A stretch of 64,000 bases of DNA from Phymatolithon calcareum (lineage: Eukaryota; Rhodophyta; Florideophyceae; Hapalidiales), in NCBI GenBank assembly GCA_977006965.1, contig OZ345356.1, positions 2,542,001 to 2,606,000 on the forward strand, written 5' to 3'. The translations under genes and the position numbers were made by a program. Positions 18,741-30,870 of this stretch are shown here, piece after piece (the stretch's first letter is position 1; each line of letters begins with the position of its first letter). The notes beneath the pieces are model-generated. The model had not been told where the DNA came from and did no database searches. It saw only the letters and a program-made list of their open reading frames with translations.

Positions 18741-21700
18741 TTACTTTCGAAACATGTAATGCAGAATCACGGGGGCTTCCCTCTTACGAAGACGACATGC
18801 TACAATAGCACGCTGAGGGCTGCCAGTTTCGGTGCTTGTCAACCCTGCGGCAATGGAAACTATCCAACACTTAATGAAGTCCTCAATTTCAATACTTGTT
18901 TCCTCATTTGCCGTTCTCTGCACAAGAACAAAACCATTGTGTTCTCTCGACGCTTCCCAGGTAATGCCAGAATACAGGAACAGCTTGACATATACCCCTT
19001 CTCGCGAAAGGCATGGACGCAACGGGTGAATATCGATAGAATATGGAGTCGCCAATTTTTCTGCGATCTCGGAAAATTTGATGCTCTTGTCCACCGTAAG
19101 AGACACGATAATCTGGCCGTCTTCCAAAGCAATCAAATCACAAATTTTTTCGAAGGCACCAGTGAGTATCGCAATGCAATACTTTCCATCCTGCGACACG
19201 AACAACTCTGGGGAAAACGGAAAAAGTCGAAAAGGAATAACATTCAGTGCTTCTCCACCCTCATCAGCCTTCCAAATCCTCACCTCACCCTTCCGGTCGG
19301 AGGACACAATGCGTCGATTGCCTGAACATTTCACTTCGCGCACAAAGTTTGAGTGACCATGAAGTACGAACCGCAATTTCTCTGATTTCAAGTCCCACAC
19401 CCGAATTGACCCGTCCCAACAGCCTGACACTGCAATGCCTTCATCATCGCTAACGTCAATGCACTCGACGTCACCAGAGTGCTTAGTCTCATCACTACTC
19501 AAAAAACGATAGAAAGCCCCACTGCTTGCATTCCACATAGACAACATGCCACTCTTATGCCCTGCGAGAACCAATTCTCGCTTCCCGGCAACAGCGACAC
19601 TCGAAACATAATCTCCACGATTTTCTGCAACAAAACCACCTCCCCCGTTGGCATCAAACGCCCCCGTCATGCCCCCATCACCTCTTTCCGCATTTAAAAC
19701 ACACATAGAGCCATCCTCACATCCTGCAACGATTCTCTGTTCCCCATTTCTTGACAACCATGCGCAAATCGATACAACATTCGAAGACAGTGTATAAGTT
19801 GTGATGAGGCTCAAATCTTTGGCGCAATACTCGAAAACTGAATCACCCACTCCAACAAGCAGGCGATCACCTGAAACCGCTCCAGTTGCACTAGAGGGAT
19901 CTTCAAGAACACAAACACACAATTTTCTTTCCAACCTTTGTACCATACCATCCGGCCTTCGGATGTCTCCTCGACGACTCCCCGATGCAATATCCCATAC
20001 TTCAACGGCTCCAGTTTCTAATCCGACGAGCAACGAAGATGTGTTCTGCGAGAGGACGATTGAGAAAATATCGGCTCCGGCAGTAACGCTCGTGGTGGGC
20101 TTCAATTCAGAGGCACCATATCCTTCTGTATTCTTCCAGAAAAAGAGCTCATTGTCGAAGGCGGCCACAACAAAATCTCCTGACGGGGAAATCGCCACCA
20201 GTGTCCGGCTATAATCGCGACGAGGCAGAGAGCACCTCCAAATCTCCTCGAACAAGAGCGATTCATCTCCACCTTCACGCTTCCAAAACGTCAATTTCTC
20301 ATGGTGGCCGATGGCAACCCGATGGCCACTCTTAGACACCGATAGAGAGTAGATCCCACCTCCTGCAGGAAACGGATAGTCACCAGACACAGATAGTTTC
20401 CCACTATTGTCTGTTCTGACTTTCCTCACATGTACCGTTGACCAGAGTGAAAAAAAACACATAATACGACCCTTCATGTTCGCCATCAACCGCGGTAATA
20501 TTGTCCATTAGAATTTCACCCAAACCATCTGAATATAAATCCACTTCAAGCGCAAGTTTCGCCGAATGAATATTGTGGATTCGGAAACCACCGCCCGACC
20601 TTGCACAAACAATATGCGCTCCATCCCCAAGGTGTGCAATAGGAAAATCAAGATCAAAAACCTCGCCCTCGCGAACAGAAATTTCGGAGAGTAAGCGAGA
20701 GTCCTTCGACAGACGCGGAAAACATCCTCTCCGTGCCGACAACCAACTTTCACGCGCGTTTTGATCCGTGCTCCTGATCAGTTTCTCAAAAATTCCAACT
20801 TCAAACTCTGAATAACTTCCATTCAGCTTTTCCTCCTGAAGTCGTCCCACAATGTGCCATGCCAAATCACCTTCGCACCTAGAGTAGGCTTTCTCTGGTG
20901 CTCGCTGAGCAAGTCGCTTCAATAAATTGAGAGCAGACATGCACGATTGCTCCTGCCCACCTCCACTAGGAAAAACTGACTGGGCCATCACAAAATCGGA
21001 GACAACTCCCTCTCGACCATATCTCGCACCACGACCACGCAACCACCGAAAATCAGTCAATAGCCGCACCATCTCCTTAACTGCCTGAGTTGGACAAACT
21101 GAGCTCGCTCTCAACAGATGACTGAACAAATTTTGCCCAAGATGCTGACTTACAGTCCTCGCAGGCACACTGGGAAGTATACCTTGACGACGACGCTCCT
21201 CTGACGAAAAGCACACTGAAACCCAATCTACCTCACTGTCTCTCGCCCCGGTGCTGCTCGTCCGGAAAGTGGACTCGCATCGTGAGAGGAGAAGGAGATG
21301 ACCGTTAACGGAAGAACAGGAGCTATCGTCTTTGACGGGGAAGGCACGCGACGTTTCGGCACAATACGCGTACTGCAAATCATGCACACTAAACACTGCC
21401 TCGTCATTAGAATTCCCATGTCGCTCGATCCGCCCCAACCCCAAGTTTACAAACATTTCCGCAAGCTCTCCCGCTTCGTCGCCTGACTTCAGATGCCACA
21501 GATGACACAGTACTTCGAATGTAAACTGAGGCACGGACTTGTCCATTGCCGCTAGAGCAGCGTATCGCGAGCTCACTGGTTTACCTGAAAACTTCTCATA
21601 GCTGGCGGAAAACTGAGCAACCCCGTCATTTTGTCTCTCCACTGGATGGGATCGAAATATGTCATCTTCGCCCTCGGATTCGTCCAAAAGCTTGAGACTT

Positions 21701-23859
21701 TCAGACATCGCAAAATGCAGCCCTGGATGTCCCACTGCTGACTTCACTTTCTTCGCAAAAGATTTGGAAACTAGGCCTCCCATCTTGCTCTCAATACACG
21801 ATAACACATGTTCCGCGCCACTTCCACGAGCACGGATTAACCGTCCAATCGTCGCAATTGCCAAAGGTATGCCACAAGAGAGCTTCAGTGCTCGTTTTCG
21901 ATTGCGCACATTGCTTTCGGCCGATTCCTCTGTAGGAGATTCCATTCGTGTTCGTTTCCGAGGAGGGGCATAGCTATCACTGGAATTCTCTTCAACGCGA
22001 TCATTTCGATGATGGTCATACAGCGTCTCCGCGGTTTTCCAGTCGGGACTGTCGGTTGCTTCCAAATTAAGACGGCCAAGGCGAACATGCTCCAACCCGG
22101 GAGCCTTCGACAAGTCATCAGATCTTGTTGACATAACCACCACGCTTCCACAACAAGACGCAATCTCCGACAATACTGTCATCCATTCTTCTCCATTCGA
22201 ACAAGAGCTTCGTTTCCAGACGTTGTCAATTACTAACAATATGCGGTGCGATGAAAAGAATTCACGTGCAAGGCTCACCGCATCTTCAACGTCCCCTGGT
22301 TCCCGGATCTTTTCGGCGGTAAGGCGACCCCCACAGTCTGCAACAATGCTTGCGATTCTTTTCTTGACCTTTGCGTCCGATACGCCTTGACCGAGTGTGA
22401 GCCACAAAATAGCACCGCCGCTGAAATGCTCTTGCACCTCTGGGTCCGCGCATAGGAGCTTGCAGGCACTAGTCTTTCCGACCCCTCCCTCGCCACTCAC
22501 TGATGCGACTGCAACTCGGCGCACCACGTTATCAGCCACCGAACTATTCCCCTCCGCAAATACAGCCTCATCACTTTGAGACGGGCGTGGAAGGACACGA
22601 CTTTTGAGTTGGGAGAGTGTTGTTTCAGCAGCCTCACGCAAAAGACCGTCCCTGAGCTTGGCGCCATCCGGAAAATATGGGATAAATTCATCCACAACCC
22701 CTTTTTCAGCCTCCACTTTTCCAATCCTCATTTGTGTATCTGTAAGACCGTCCTTCAACTCGGCAACATCCTTCCTCACTTCCCCAACATCTTCTCCCAC
22801 TTTGGCAACTGCATTCAGAGTACAAACAACAAGCAATTGCTTCGTTACAGCTTCAACTTTCTCTTCAAGATCCTTGATCTGTTTAGCCTCCCAGACGCGC
22901 TTCCTCCAGCGTTGCAGCAGATACTGCTCCACGTTTACGGCAGCCTCCCACGATTCGGAGATGACCTTGAACACCTCCTCTACCAACGATTCATTCTGGA
23001 ACCCGGACTTCAAAATTTTGACGAAAAACTTCAAAAGCGCTCGAGATCCATCATGCAGCTTCGTTTGTGCAGCCGCCAGCTTACCCCTGCCTTCACGCTC
23101 CTCAGCTATCAGCAACACAGCGCTTGCTGTCAACGAAATAATCGAAAATACACTTCCGACTACGGCGATTGCGCTAAACGGCTGGGTCAAATTCTTCACC
23201 TCTTTTGATGCACCAGCTAGCGCTCGCATGAGCCCTGATGCACAGTCGATAGGTTTTTTGCCAGTCTCAAACAATTCCCACAGTCGCTTCGCCCATCGCG
23301 CGGTTGATTTCTTCGGCTCATTCTCAGGGTTATCGTAATCAAGTATCCCACGAGCAACGTTAGCGACGGAAAGATTAATCCCATCAATCGGATTGTCCGA
23401 ACGAATCTCTGCCAATATATGCCTACGGAGGACGGGGAGGGGAGCCACACGTATGCGCAAGGCTTTGAGCCAGTTGTTACGCTCCTCCGCATTCTTTGTG
23501 AAAAGCACCACGCTTTTCTTTTCTTCAGTGATGATGACAGCATGGTCGACTGAACGACCACCATAAGGCCTGACGCGGTCGGCAACCACTTTTTCAATTG
23601 GACTGTCCTGCGAAAAGTCTTCCATTCGCTTCAGCTTGAGACAGAACGCTGCCTCTCCATCGCAAAAGGAACGTAACGATGACGGCGCGGTTCCCCCGGG
23701 CTTCACGGCGAGGAGACGTAAGTCGGACGACAGTGAAACATAGAACTCGCTCGCCGTCGAACGACTTATCGATTTTGACTTGCCATGGACGGCTCGCATA
23801 CGAGGAAACGGCGCGGAGGGTGTAGAGCGCACGGAAGAGGATGACGGCACGGACGACAT
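18741..23859 (-). pseudogene. NLR3: full-length NLR with a single-base frameshift in a homopolymer
   Basis: From the start at 23859 (MSSVPSSSSV) the frame runs through the PH-like, helical, coiled-coil and NB-ARC regions (P-loop Lys about 462, ILLVIDNVW, CGIPLA, VHDLQY) into the propeller. It then hits a run of eight A on the plus strand (20450-20457). Compared with NLR2, one base is in excess. Dropping it restores VFFSLWS-VHV and an open frame to the stop at 18741, giving about 1705 residues ending VILHYMFRK. The frame is also open upstream to 24114, but homology places the start at 23859. If the extra base is a sequencing error or is bypassed, the gene is intact; otherwise the product loses most WD40 blades. 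Confidence 0.85.
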
Positions 23860-24783
23860 GGTGGACAGAGGGGCGATAAGGGGACGGCTTGTGGCTGGGG
23901 GAGATGGCTTGAGCGCGCGGTGACGAGAAGTTGTAGAGGTGCAATGTTCATGGGTCCACGCAGAAGCGTCACACCGGGAAATCAATCCGATCCTTGTTGT
24001 ACTCGAACATTGTTGAGATGTTGAAATTGTTCTCAGAGATGAATTAATTCCACGTTGACATAAAAACTGTGCGGATTCTCTCTCGATGAAAATGCTGTCC
24101 TGGATCAACCACAACGAGATTAAAGTTCAGCTAAAAATCACAAGCATCAGTGATGCTGATTATAAATCAACAATCAAGTTGATAAATCAACTGGGGTTTG
24201 GCAATATCATCTTGCCAAAATGTAATGATCACATTTTTAGAGAGGCACAAAACAGAGAATGTGTAATAAAATGAAAATATTTTCACACTGTCTATTTTCG
24301 GTTGACTAAGCAATGATGATGATATGATAGTTCATACCAGAATTTTTCGTTGATGCACATCCCTATCATACTTTGATCTCTCCCCAGCTCCACTGCCATG
24401 ACATATGTTCTGATCAAACGTTCCTATTTCATACCGTCCGTATTGTCCGGGCATTGCACAACTAAATCGGCAGAAGCTATCCATTCGGATTGTGAATTGC
24501 GGACAACCCATTCGACGATTCGCTGTTCCTAACAGTTACTCGTGAGTATCGATAGGGCAGCATGCTCAAAGCGCCCCAGCTTGCACTACAAGATCTTGCT
24601 CCCGCCGTCACAGTGTTAGTGCAAGGGCCTCAGCGTCCTCCACGCGGCACAATGAACAAATGTTTCATGGCGCTATCTCTCTGCTATGTCTTTTCGCTTA
24701 GCACTGCGTCGCCACCTTCCTAAACCTGCTATAAAGTTCTTCGCTATCGTGCCGCATTCCACAAAACTCCCTGAACGTCCTGC

Positions 24784-25195
24784 ATGCCTGATTTCACATT
24801 CTTGGTGCTCCTCTGCGCAATCTCGACTCTTCCGCTCAGCGCCATGCACAGTTTCACAGCGCGATTTCTTTGGTGAAGATGGAACCACACTTGAACAACT
24901 TGGAGCTGCAAATGCAAACTTCAAAAAAAGGGAATACTAGACTCAGCCTCGTCAACATGTGATCAAGGAAAAAACACGGTCCGTGATATTGCCCGTAGCG
25001 GAAAACGCGAAGATGCAAGCCGTCGTTTTAAATCCGCAAGGTTCAATTTCGTGGGCTACAGAAAGTGCTCATTGTGAGCAAATTGGGGCTTATAGGACCA
25101 ATGAGGACTGTGTTGAACGTGACAGGTACTGTCCCATCATTCAAGGTGCATGTTTCTGTAAAATCTTGAGCAACAATGGCCTGCTCAACCTTTAA
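24784..25195 (+). pseudogene. RPL10-derived cassette, copy in X2
   Basis: It has the same hydrophobic MPDFTFLVLL start as the 15-kb copy, but a deletion of about 26 bases after the LPLS codons shifts the frame early. The 3' part is open from 24959 and ends CKILSNNGLLNL, the RPL10-like tail. Confidence 0.6.
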
Positions 25196-25563
25196 TCATG
25201 TTTCCAATAGGTCATGATGAGAGGACAAGCAGCATACAGTGAAGAAGAGACATGTTTTAACTCGCTGCGCGTATCGTTGACAAGTAAACGATCACTGCTC
25301 ATATAAACTGACTCACACAACTCGCACGTTAGACCTTCCCTCCTTTCAATAAACCCGGGTAGAAACATTTGCCACTCGTATTTTACGTGTTTAGAAACTA
25401 GTTCATGCTTCGGCTTGGGCGAAACGCATGTGACGACGAAAGATTGATTCCAGAGTTGTCTTTTCACTTGGGAGCAGCAGCTGGCGTACAAGCTGGCGCT
25501 CCTCCGCACAGACACGGTCGCAACGACCGCCAGCGGCACGAGACAGGAGAAGATACGCCACAT
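25192..25563 (-). CDS. Small secreted-like protein, copy in X2, 123 aa
   Basis: It has the same signal-peptide-like start (MWRIFSCLVPLAVVATVSV) and Cys pattern as 15502-15831. Here the usual TAG stop reads TAT, so the frame runs 14 codons further and overlaps the end of the RPL10 cassette by four bases. The extension argues for weak constraint at the C-terminus. Function is unknown. Confidence 0.4.
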   Translation of the reverse strand: MWRIFSCLVPLAVVATVSVRRSASLYASCCSQVKRQLWNQSFVVTCVSPKPKHELVSKHVKYEWQMFLPGFIERREGLTCELCESVYMSSDRLLVNDTRSELKHVSSSLYAACPLIMTYWKHD

Positions 25564-27066
25564 TTTTAACTCTTCGCATCAGCAACACTGAAGTCTCGAT
25601 GATATATTTCATCGAGGTTGGTGAGCGATGACTCGGCTTCTTTCCATCCCTTCGCTTGTGGAAATCCGTCATGTCAACACACTTTCTATTTCCGGTTCGC
25701 TCCATAAATAGTGAAGCAGCCCAGGTATCTTCTGTTGAAGTGCTCGTACAACACGTGGGGACCACCACTCCGAGGCACTGCGACAAATGGGAGGACAATA
25801 TGAGCCATGACACCATGCACACCAGAGACTCGTCGACAAGGAACGTCAATCACTCGTCATTTCAGACTCATGCGAGACTCATCCACATGGAATTCCGCGG
25901 CTTCCGCAAATTCGGGAGAAACTGATCACTTCGAGCTTTCGAATGAAACCTCCTGAACAACAGAAAGCTTGCGGAACGTCTGTGTCGCAGAAAACTGTTA
26001 GCATGGAAGGCGCCATAGCAGTTGCATTGCTCCGTAAACTCGAGAACCCATTTTCCCGTGACAGTCGACCGTCGAAGCGACAAAACGAAGAACAATCGAC
26101 ACGACTGTTTATGGGCGGTAGCGCGTGCGGGTAAGGCATCCGCAACGGGATTCATATTGGCAGAAGAAACGCGAACATATAGGCATCAGGTGTCCATATC
26201 CTGGGAAAGGCCGGCGCACACCGCGAGATTCTTCCTACACTCCCGTGCGGAAACGGGATTCATTAGCTGCAACATTCGCGCTCCGCAGTGGTGATGCTGA
26301 CCAGAAAAGGAGGGAGCGACGATTGCTGTACTCGCTAGGGCATGACGGAGCGAAACAGTGTATTTGGAACACGCTCGTGGCTTGGACAGAAGCCCACGAT
26401 ACAACGCAACAGCTGTTGAGTTCGCTGCAGATCGGATTGCCCCGATGGATCCTGTTTTCTTCTTACGAAAAATAAATTAAACTATTTTGAAAACGAATAA
26501 AATGTTTAGAATGGCACATTTCCATTGGTGTAGAGGCTCAAATGTTTGGACATTTCTGGACTTTCTCTAGGTTGGTACATTACAGTAGTCATCTCTTCGG
26601 AAGAGATGCAACCAGCAAGGGGACAGACAAGACGAAGGCTCTCTGATAACCAAGAATGGGCTGTTTCATTGCCCCAGAAGCGGAGGCACAGACGCAAGTG
26701 GTCGTTTTTGTTTCGCTTCAGAATGCTTGATGGGTTGAATTCCAACTCTAACACCCTTTTCTTGTTTACTCTACACGGATATGCCGCATTCCAAATTTCG
26801 GATTGTGAACTTCGAACAACCCAATCAACAGGGCGCTTCTGCCAACCCATGATTCTCTAATGCTACAGCTTGCCAAAGACTCCCCAGCTTGCTCTACAAA
26901 GACATGTCGATACCGTCACCTCTGGAATGCAACATCCGACGCTTCCTACCGTCCAGTTCCTTTCCCATCTCATCATCTCCCAGCCATTCCCTTTCGCCGA
27001 ACACCGCTTCCCCGCCTTCCTCAACCCTCTGCACCGCTCGCTGTCACACTCGTTCCAGAGTTCTAC

Positions 27067-27354
27067 ATGCCTTTCTTCGCATTCTTGATGCTTCTTTGGC
27101 CGGCCTCAGCGCTTCCGCTGTACCGCGCTGCTCGTGGAATCACGCACAGTTCACTGTGCGCATTCCTTGTCGAACATGGACGTCCACTTGATTCACCTGT
27201 GGCGACAGATGCAGTGCGGCGCGTGATGGGCTCTGATGTCTTGGGCGCAGGGCTTGGAACGCGAACGTTTTCTGCCGGTCGCGATGGTTGTACAATGCAA
27301 CGAAGGCTTCTCCACTTTTTTGTAATGCAACAGGACAAGGGATTGAGGCACTGA
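27067..27354 (+). CDS. Short ORF with hydrophobic N-terminus, related to the cassette 5' ORFs
   Basis: The 95-codon frame starts MPFFAFLMLLWPASALPL. Its SLCAFLVEHGRPLDSPVA segment parallels SLCDFF-ED-G--LE-P in the 15-kb cassette, in the same frame, which hints at an ancestral secreted protein. The X1 copy (17355-17552) stops earlier, and the copies near 40.92 and 55.16 kb have a 2-base deletion that shifts the frame. It is probably decaying. The opposite strand is also open here. Confidence 0.25.
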   Translation: MPFFAFLMLLWPASALPLYRAARGITHSSLCAFLVEHGRPLDSPVATDAVRRVMGSDVLGAGLGTRTFSAGRDGCTMQRRLLHFFVMQQDKGLRH

Positions 27355-27470
27355 ATCACTGATACAGTGGTATGCAGTTTGTGGGTCTATTGCGAGATAT
27401 CCACAATCTGTATTGTACACTGTGTACTGTAGGCACTAGTACTGTGTTTTCGTGTAGTGCGATGCGTGGT

Positions 27471-28690
27471 TCTTATTGTTCACCTGATTATCCTTGCTTC
27501 CATCCCACCTTTCTTTTCTTTCCCGTAATTGATCTCGTTCCTCACAAAACTATATTGACGGCAGAAACCGCCCAACGTCGGTTCAGATCGCGCACACTTT
27601 TTGTCAAGTGTTTAAATCACCAACACTGAAGTACTTCTTTCAAACACGCTTGACGATGGTGTAGCTGCCATATTTTGCAAAATGTAATCCATCATCGCGG
27701 GGATTCTCTGTTCTCAAAACAGCACACTAAAATAACATGCGGAGGACTGCCTGTGATTGTCAACCGTGCAGCAATGGGCTGTAAGCGACAGTCAAATTGG
27801 ATATAAATTTATCTGCTTCCTTGGCCATCCGCCGTCCTCCCCAAGAACGAAATATCTGAATTTGAGCCATCGAAACTATACGCCTCCGATGTAGTGCAAT
27901 GCAGAAGGCAAAATCACCACGCACACACACAGGAAGGGGGAGGACGAACAGAATGAAAGGGAGCGTTAGTAGTTGCGGCAGAGTTTGAAAGTGCGTCACG
28001 ATCGTAGAACGGGAACATCCTAGTGTCCGTGAGGCCGTCGCCTCTAAGGCGGAATGGATGATCGCGTCCCCTCGAAGGCGGAATGGATAGGGTCGTCGTT
28101 ACGAAAGCGGAAAGAAACGAAACGGAAAGAACGTCGCTTGGATGGCGGAATGCAAGAACTGTCGGGATCCTTGAACATTGTGTGTCGGGATCGTGCGACG
28201 AACGACTCAACGCCCCTGGCTTGGGGTAGTAAGAGAGACGCACACACAAAGGTCAGATAGATGAGGTTTTGCCCCGTGCGCGAACGCGGATGCAACGTTG
28301 TGAATTGCACGATACAGCGGCACGAAGATGCGGTGATGGATGTGGATGGGGAACATCCACCCGAAGTGTCAACGGGTCGAGCTAGCGACGGATGGGAGCG
28401 CAAAACCAAACAGTTGAGTCTACGAGCGGGATTCACCGCCCTCTTTACTTTGGGTCGGCGTCGTCGAGATTTATAACCACTCGAGGTGATCTCTAAGCTA
28501 TCTTACAGTGCATGCGAGACAACGTGTACTACTGGTCCATGAGGGATCACGATACTAATTCGCGAGTCATTTCCAGACCAATGGGATGGAAGTAATGTAC
28601 AAGCGTCGGTCGCGAGAAAAGGAAGGCGTCCCCATCATCTGGCGGGAGCAATGCGATACCGGTGGGCACGACATCCGAGACGTTTCCAGA
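27471..28690. repeat. Repeat module M, copy 1
   Basis: Paralogous to 41.28-42.93 and 55.52-57.17 kb, but it lacks the 385-bp foldback element at about 27.55 kb and shows several small differences. It contains tandem-like CTAAGGCGGAATGGATGATC / CGAAGGCGGAATGGAT repeats near 28.05 kb and a short GTGGATG/CATCCAC hairpin at 28342-28360. A plus ORF of 71 codons (28261-28476) is kept, slightly shortened, in all copies. I do not recognise it. Confidence 0.6.
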
Positions 28691-28692
28691 AC

Positions 28693-28729
28693 GCAGGCAC
28701 AGATTGACATGATGTCAATCTGTGCCTGC
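28693..28729. repeat. Perfect 37-bp palindrome at the crossover interval, copy 1
   Basis: The arm GCAGGCACAGATTGACAT (28693-28710) is the exact reverse complement of 28712-28729, with one G between. It lies at the left junction of the tandem duplication. Left of it the sequence is of M1 type (A at 28690); right of it, it is of unit type (A at 28730). Confidence 0.92.
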
Positions 28730-28736
28730 ATCATGA

Positions 28737-28777
28737 TTCCGCAGCGAAACGGTGATGATCACCGTTTCGGTGCGGAA
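28737..28777. repeat. Near-perfect 41-bp palindrome, copy 1
   Basis: Inner arms CGAAACGGTGAT and its exact complement are separated by a single G (28757). Outer arms TTCCGCA and TGCGGAA pair after one mismatch. It starts 7 bases after the 37-bp palindrome and has the same one-base-spacer design. Confidence 0.88.
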
Positions 28778-28829
28778 AACATGGGCGTGTACTGTTGGTA
28801 TTGAATGTGAAATCAATTGATGGTACGGA

Positions 28830-28883
28830 AGAAGCATACATGATAAACTATCTAGCATGTATGCTTCTAAGGTGCCGCGGCAC
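28830..28883. repeat. Hairpin plus 12-bp palindrome, copy in Y2
   Basis: Arms AGAAGCATACATG (28830-28842) and complement (28856-28868) enclose a 13-base loop. The perfect palindrome GTGCCGCGGCAC follows at 28872-28883. Homologues lie at 4314-4370, 43069-43122 and 57308-57395. Confidence 0.8.
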
Positions 28884-29021
28884 TTTCCTTGGTAGTTGGG
28901 GCACAATGATAGTCCCCTCTCACTGCTGTAAATACGACACAAGCGATCGACCATAGAAGGAGGGACAACAAATACATATCGGAGACTGGACAGAAATGAA
29001 ATGAAAATGAACTTCAGTTCA

Positions 29022-29640
29022 GGCTCGGTCTATACCGAGTGGTTTTGTGTTGAGTCTGGAAGCAGTACTGTAATTCATTTCGCGGCCACTTCCAAATTAG
29101 TCTATACCGGATTTGCTGTGTTCGTGTTCGTTGAAGCAATTCCGTAATTTTTGGAGCCCCTCCTCAAGGACATTGTTCTGTACTTGTTCTCAACTCTCCT
29201 ACTCATTTTATACTGAGTAAATGCGCTGGAACGACATCCGGTCGCGGCTCTTGGATGGGGATCTATATCGAGAGCTCAGTCCATTGTCCACCAATGAGTC
29301 TACTAGAGACAAAAGTACTGTGAGTACACTGGTGGTGACGATCGCTGGGTTGGTGCTGTCCATCGTGTTGGCTCGGAACATGCATCGAGAAGGGAGTTGA
29401 AAGGGACTTATGTACTGTAGCGCGCGCCAAAATGCAAATTCGCGCCAAATGCGGACACGACAGTTATGTTAACTTCTTGACCGCGGGAAAGAAGTTAACA
29501 TTTTTGTCGTGTTCGTTTGCTTCCATCTCATCGCTGGCAGTTTTGTCATAGCGCTTCACAGAAGCGACCAACCAGTTATATATCGCAAATTTCAAAACTG
29601 CTTCCGAACACAACACAAAAAATCCGGTATAGACCGAGCC
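29022..29640. mobile_element. 619-bp non-autonomous TIR element (MITE-like), copy 1
   Basis: The ends are exact inverted repeats GGCTCGGTCTATACCG, extending as an imperfect TIR for about 50 bp. The flanks show a TCA duplication (29019-29021 and 29641-29643). The paralogous site near 57.54 kb is an empty site with a single TCA, which fixes the borders. Inside are a second TCTATACCGGATTTG copy and a perfect 12-bp-arm hairpin (29467-29500). There is no transposase ORF. A 3-bp target duplication with GG-starting ends would fit a PIF/Harbinger-like mover, but the superfamily is not proven. Confidence 0.9.
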
Positions 29641-30538
29641 TCATTCTCTATATCATAATTTCATTTCCATCGACATGCCGAAGGCTCGATCGAGCACTCA
29701 GCAGATAACATCCCCTACTTATGATAGTGACCATCGCTTCATTTCCAGAAATCCGTAATGCCAACACACTGTCAATTTCCGGTTCGCTCCAAAAAGACAA
29801 CTCCAGAAGTCGTGAAGCAGCCCAGGCATCATCTAGTGGGGCTCACTGTTCCGAGGCACTGTGCCAGATGGGAGGACAATATGAACCATGAGACCCTGCG
29901 AACGAGCGACTCGTCGACATGGAACATCAATCACTTCCTGTTTCCCACTCGTGTGGAACTCATCCACATGGAATTCCGCGGCTTTCGCAAATCTGGAAGA
30001 GAGTTATCACTTCGACCTTTCGAATTAGACGTTCTGAACAACAGAAAGCTTGTGGGTCGTTTGCGTTGGAGAAAACCGCAGCAGCGGAGGCCCAGACGCA
30101 AGTGCTTGTTTTCGTTTCTCTTCAGAATCCTTGATGGGTTGAATTCCAGTTCTAGCACCATTTTCTTGTTTACTCTACACGAATATACCGTATTCCAAAT
30201 TTCGGGGCGGACGGCCCTCTAGGCCGCATCGTCGAATTCTTGTCTGGAGCCTTCGCGAAAAGGGCTCACACAAGATTTCAAGCTTTCGCCTTCTTCCATC
30301 CATGCAACCTCCGGTGCCGCAGCTCGCGCGAGGCCCTGATTCCCATCACCGTCACCGCCACAGCGCCGCACAAGTAACCTCCTTCGCACAACATATGTTT
30401 TCCGCCATTGCACTGCTGTTGTGTCCCGCATAGCATCACATCACCGTCTTAAAGCCCCCACAGAGCAGAGCTGGGCGGCACGGTGTGGCTTTGCGAGCGA
30501 GTCACCGCATCGTCATTCCACGTCTCTTTGCGCGCGTT

Positions 30539-30870
30539 CGTAAAAGGGCTGGCGTCGACGAGTTCCCCTTCGCGGCTCATCTTGTTTCGGAGGAGAAGGA
30601 GTAGCTTTCCTGGGAGGCCGTCGAAATTGCACGTGTTGGCGTATCGGACAGACTCTATTGTCTATCCTCTCCAAGGAGTTGAACAAGGCTTATTGTCTTG
30701 ATGCACTCAGACGTGCAAACTACAAGTTCCATGGGCTACAGAAGGTTTTCATTTTGAACAAGTAGGGATTTACGAAAGATGAATATGCGGAGCTGAAAGC
30801 GGCCGGTCACATCATCCCGGATGGGTGTTAATGCAAGATCTTAACGAGCAAGGATCTGCTCAACTTTTAA
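30539..30870 (+). pseudogene. RPL10 fragment with internal deletion, copy in Y2
   Basis: [20 protein letters not shown] is followed by an in-frame TAG and then SWEAVE. The sequence then jumps to the [15 protein letters not shown] region, so about 60 codons present in the 5.4-kb copy are missing. The junction lies at a short CGTGT-like match. A second TAG replaces a codon before [14 protein letters not shown]. The end is IIPDGC, TAA, then CKILTSKDLLNF. Confidence 0.85.

Larger units (their letters stand above)
23860..27470. repeat. Repeat module X, copy 2 (5' flank of NLR3)
   Basis: Same order as X1: leader, AT-rich inverted repeats (24.1-24.35 kb), RPL10-derived cassette, minus-strand small ORF, R1 (about 25.74-26.0 kb), AT-rich segment (about 26.47 kb), R2 (about 26.73-26.81 kb), and a short plus ORF at 27067. 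It lacks the extra segment of X1. From 26.0 to 26.45 kb I recognise no gene. Confidence 0.7.

Noticed and set aside
23860-24114. An 85-residue N-terminal extension of NLR3
   Set aside because: The frame is open only by chance. NLR2 and NLR4-NLR5 do not share it as coding sequence, and homology begins at the MSSVPSSSSV start.
28028-28090. A CRISPR-like or satellite array in module M
   Set aside because: Only two imperfect GGCGGAATGGAT units occur, without regular spacers. They are just a local duplication.
28586-28804. 72-codon plus ORF spanning the palindromes as a conserved small gene
   Set aside because: It reads straight through both hairpins, whose perfect symmetry forces the peptide. 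Its conservation reflects very recent duplication, not selection.
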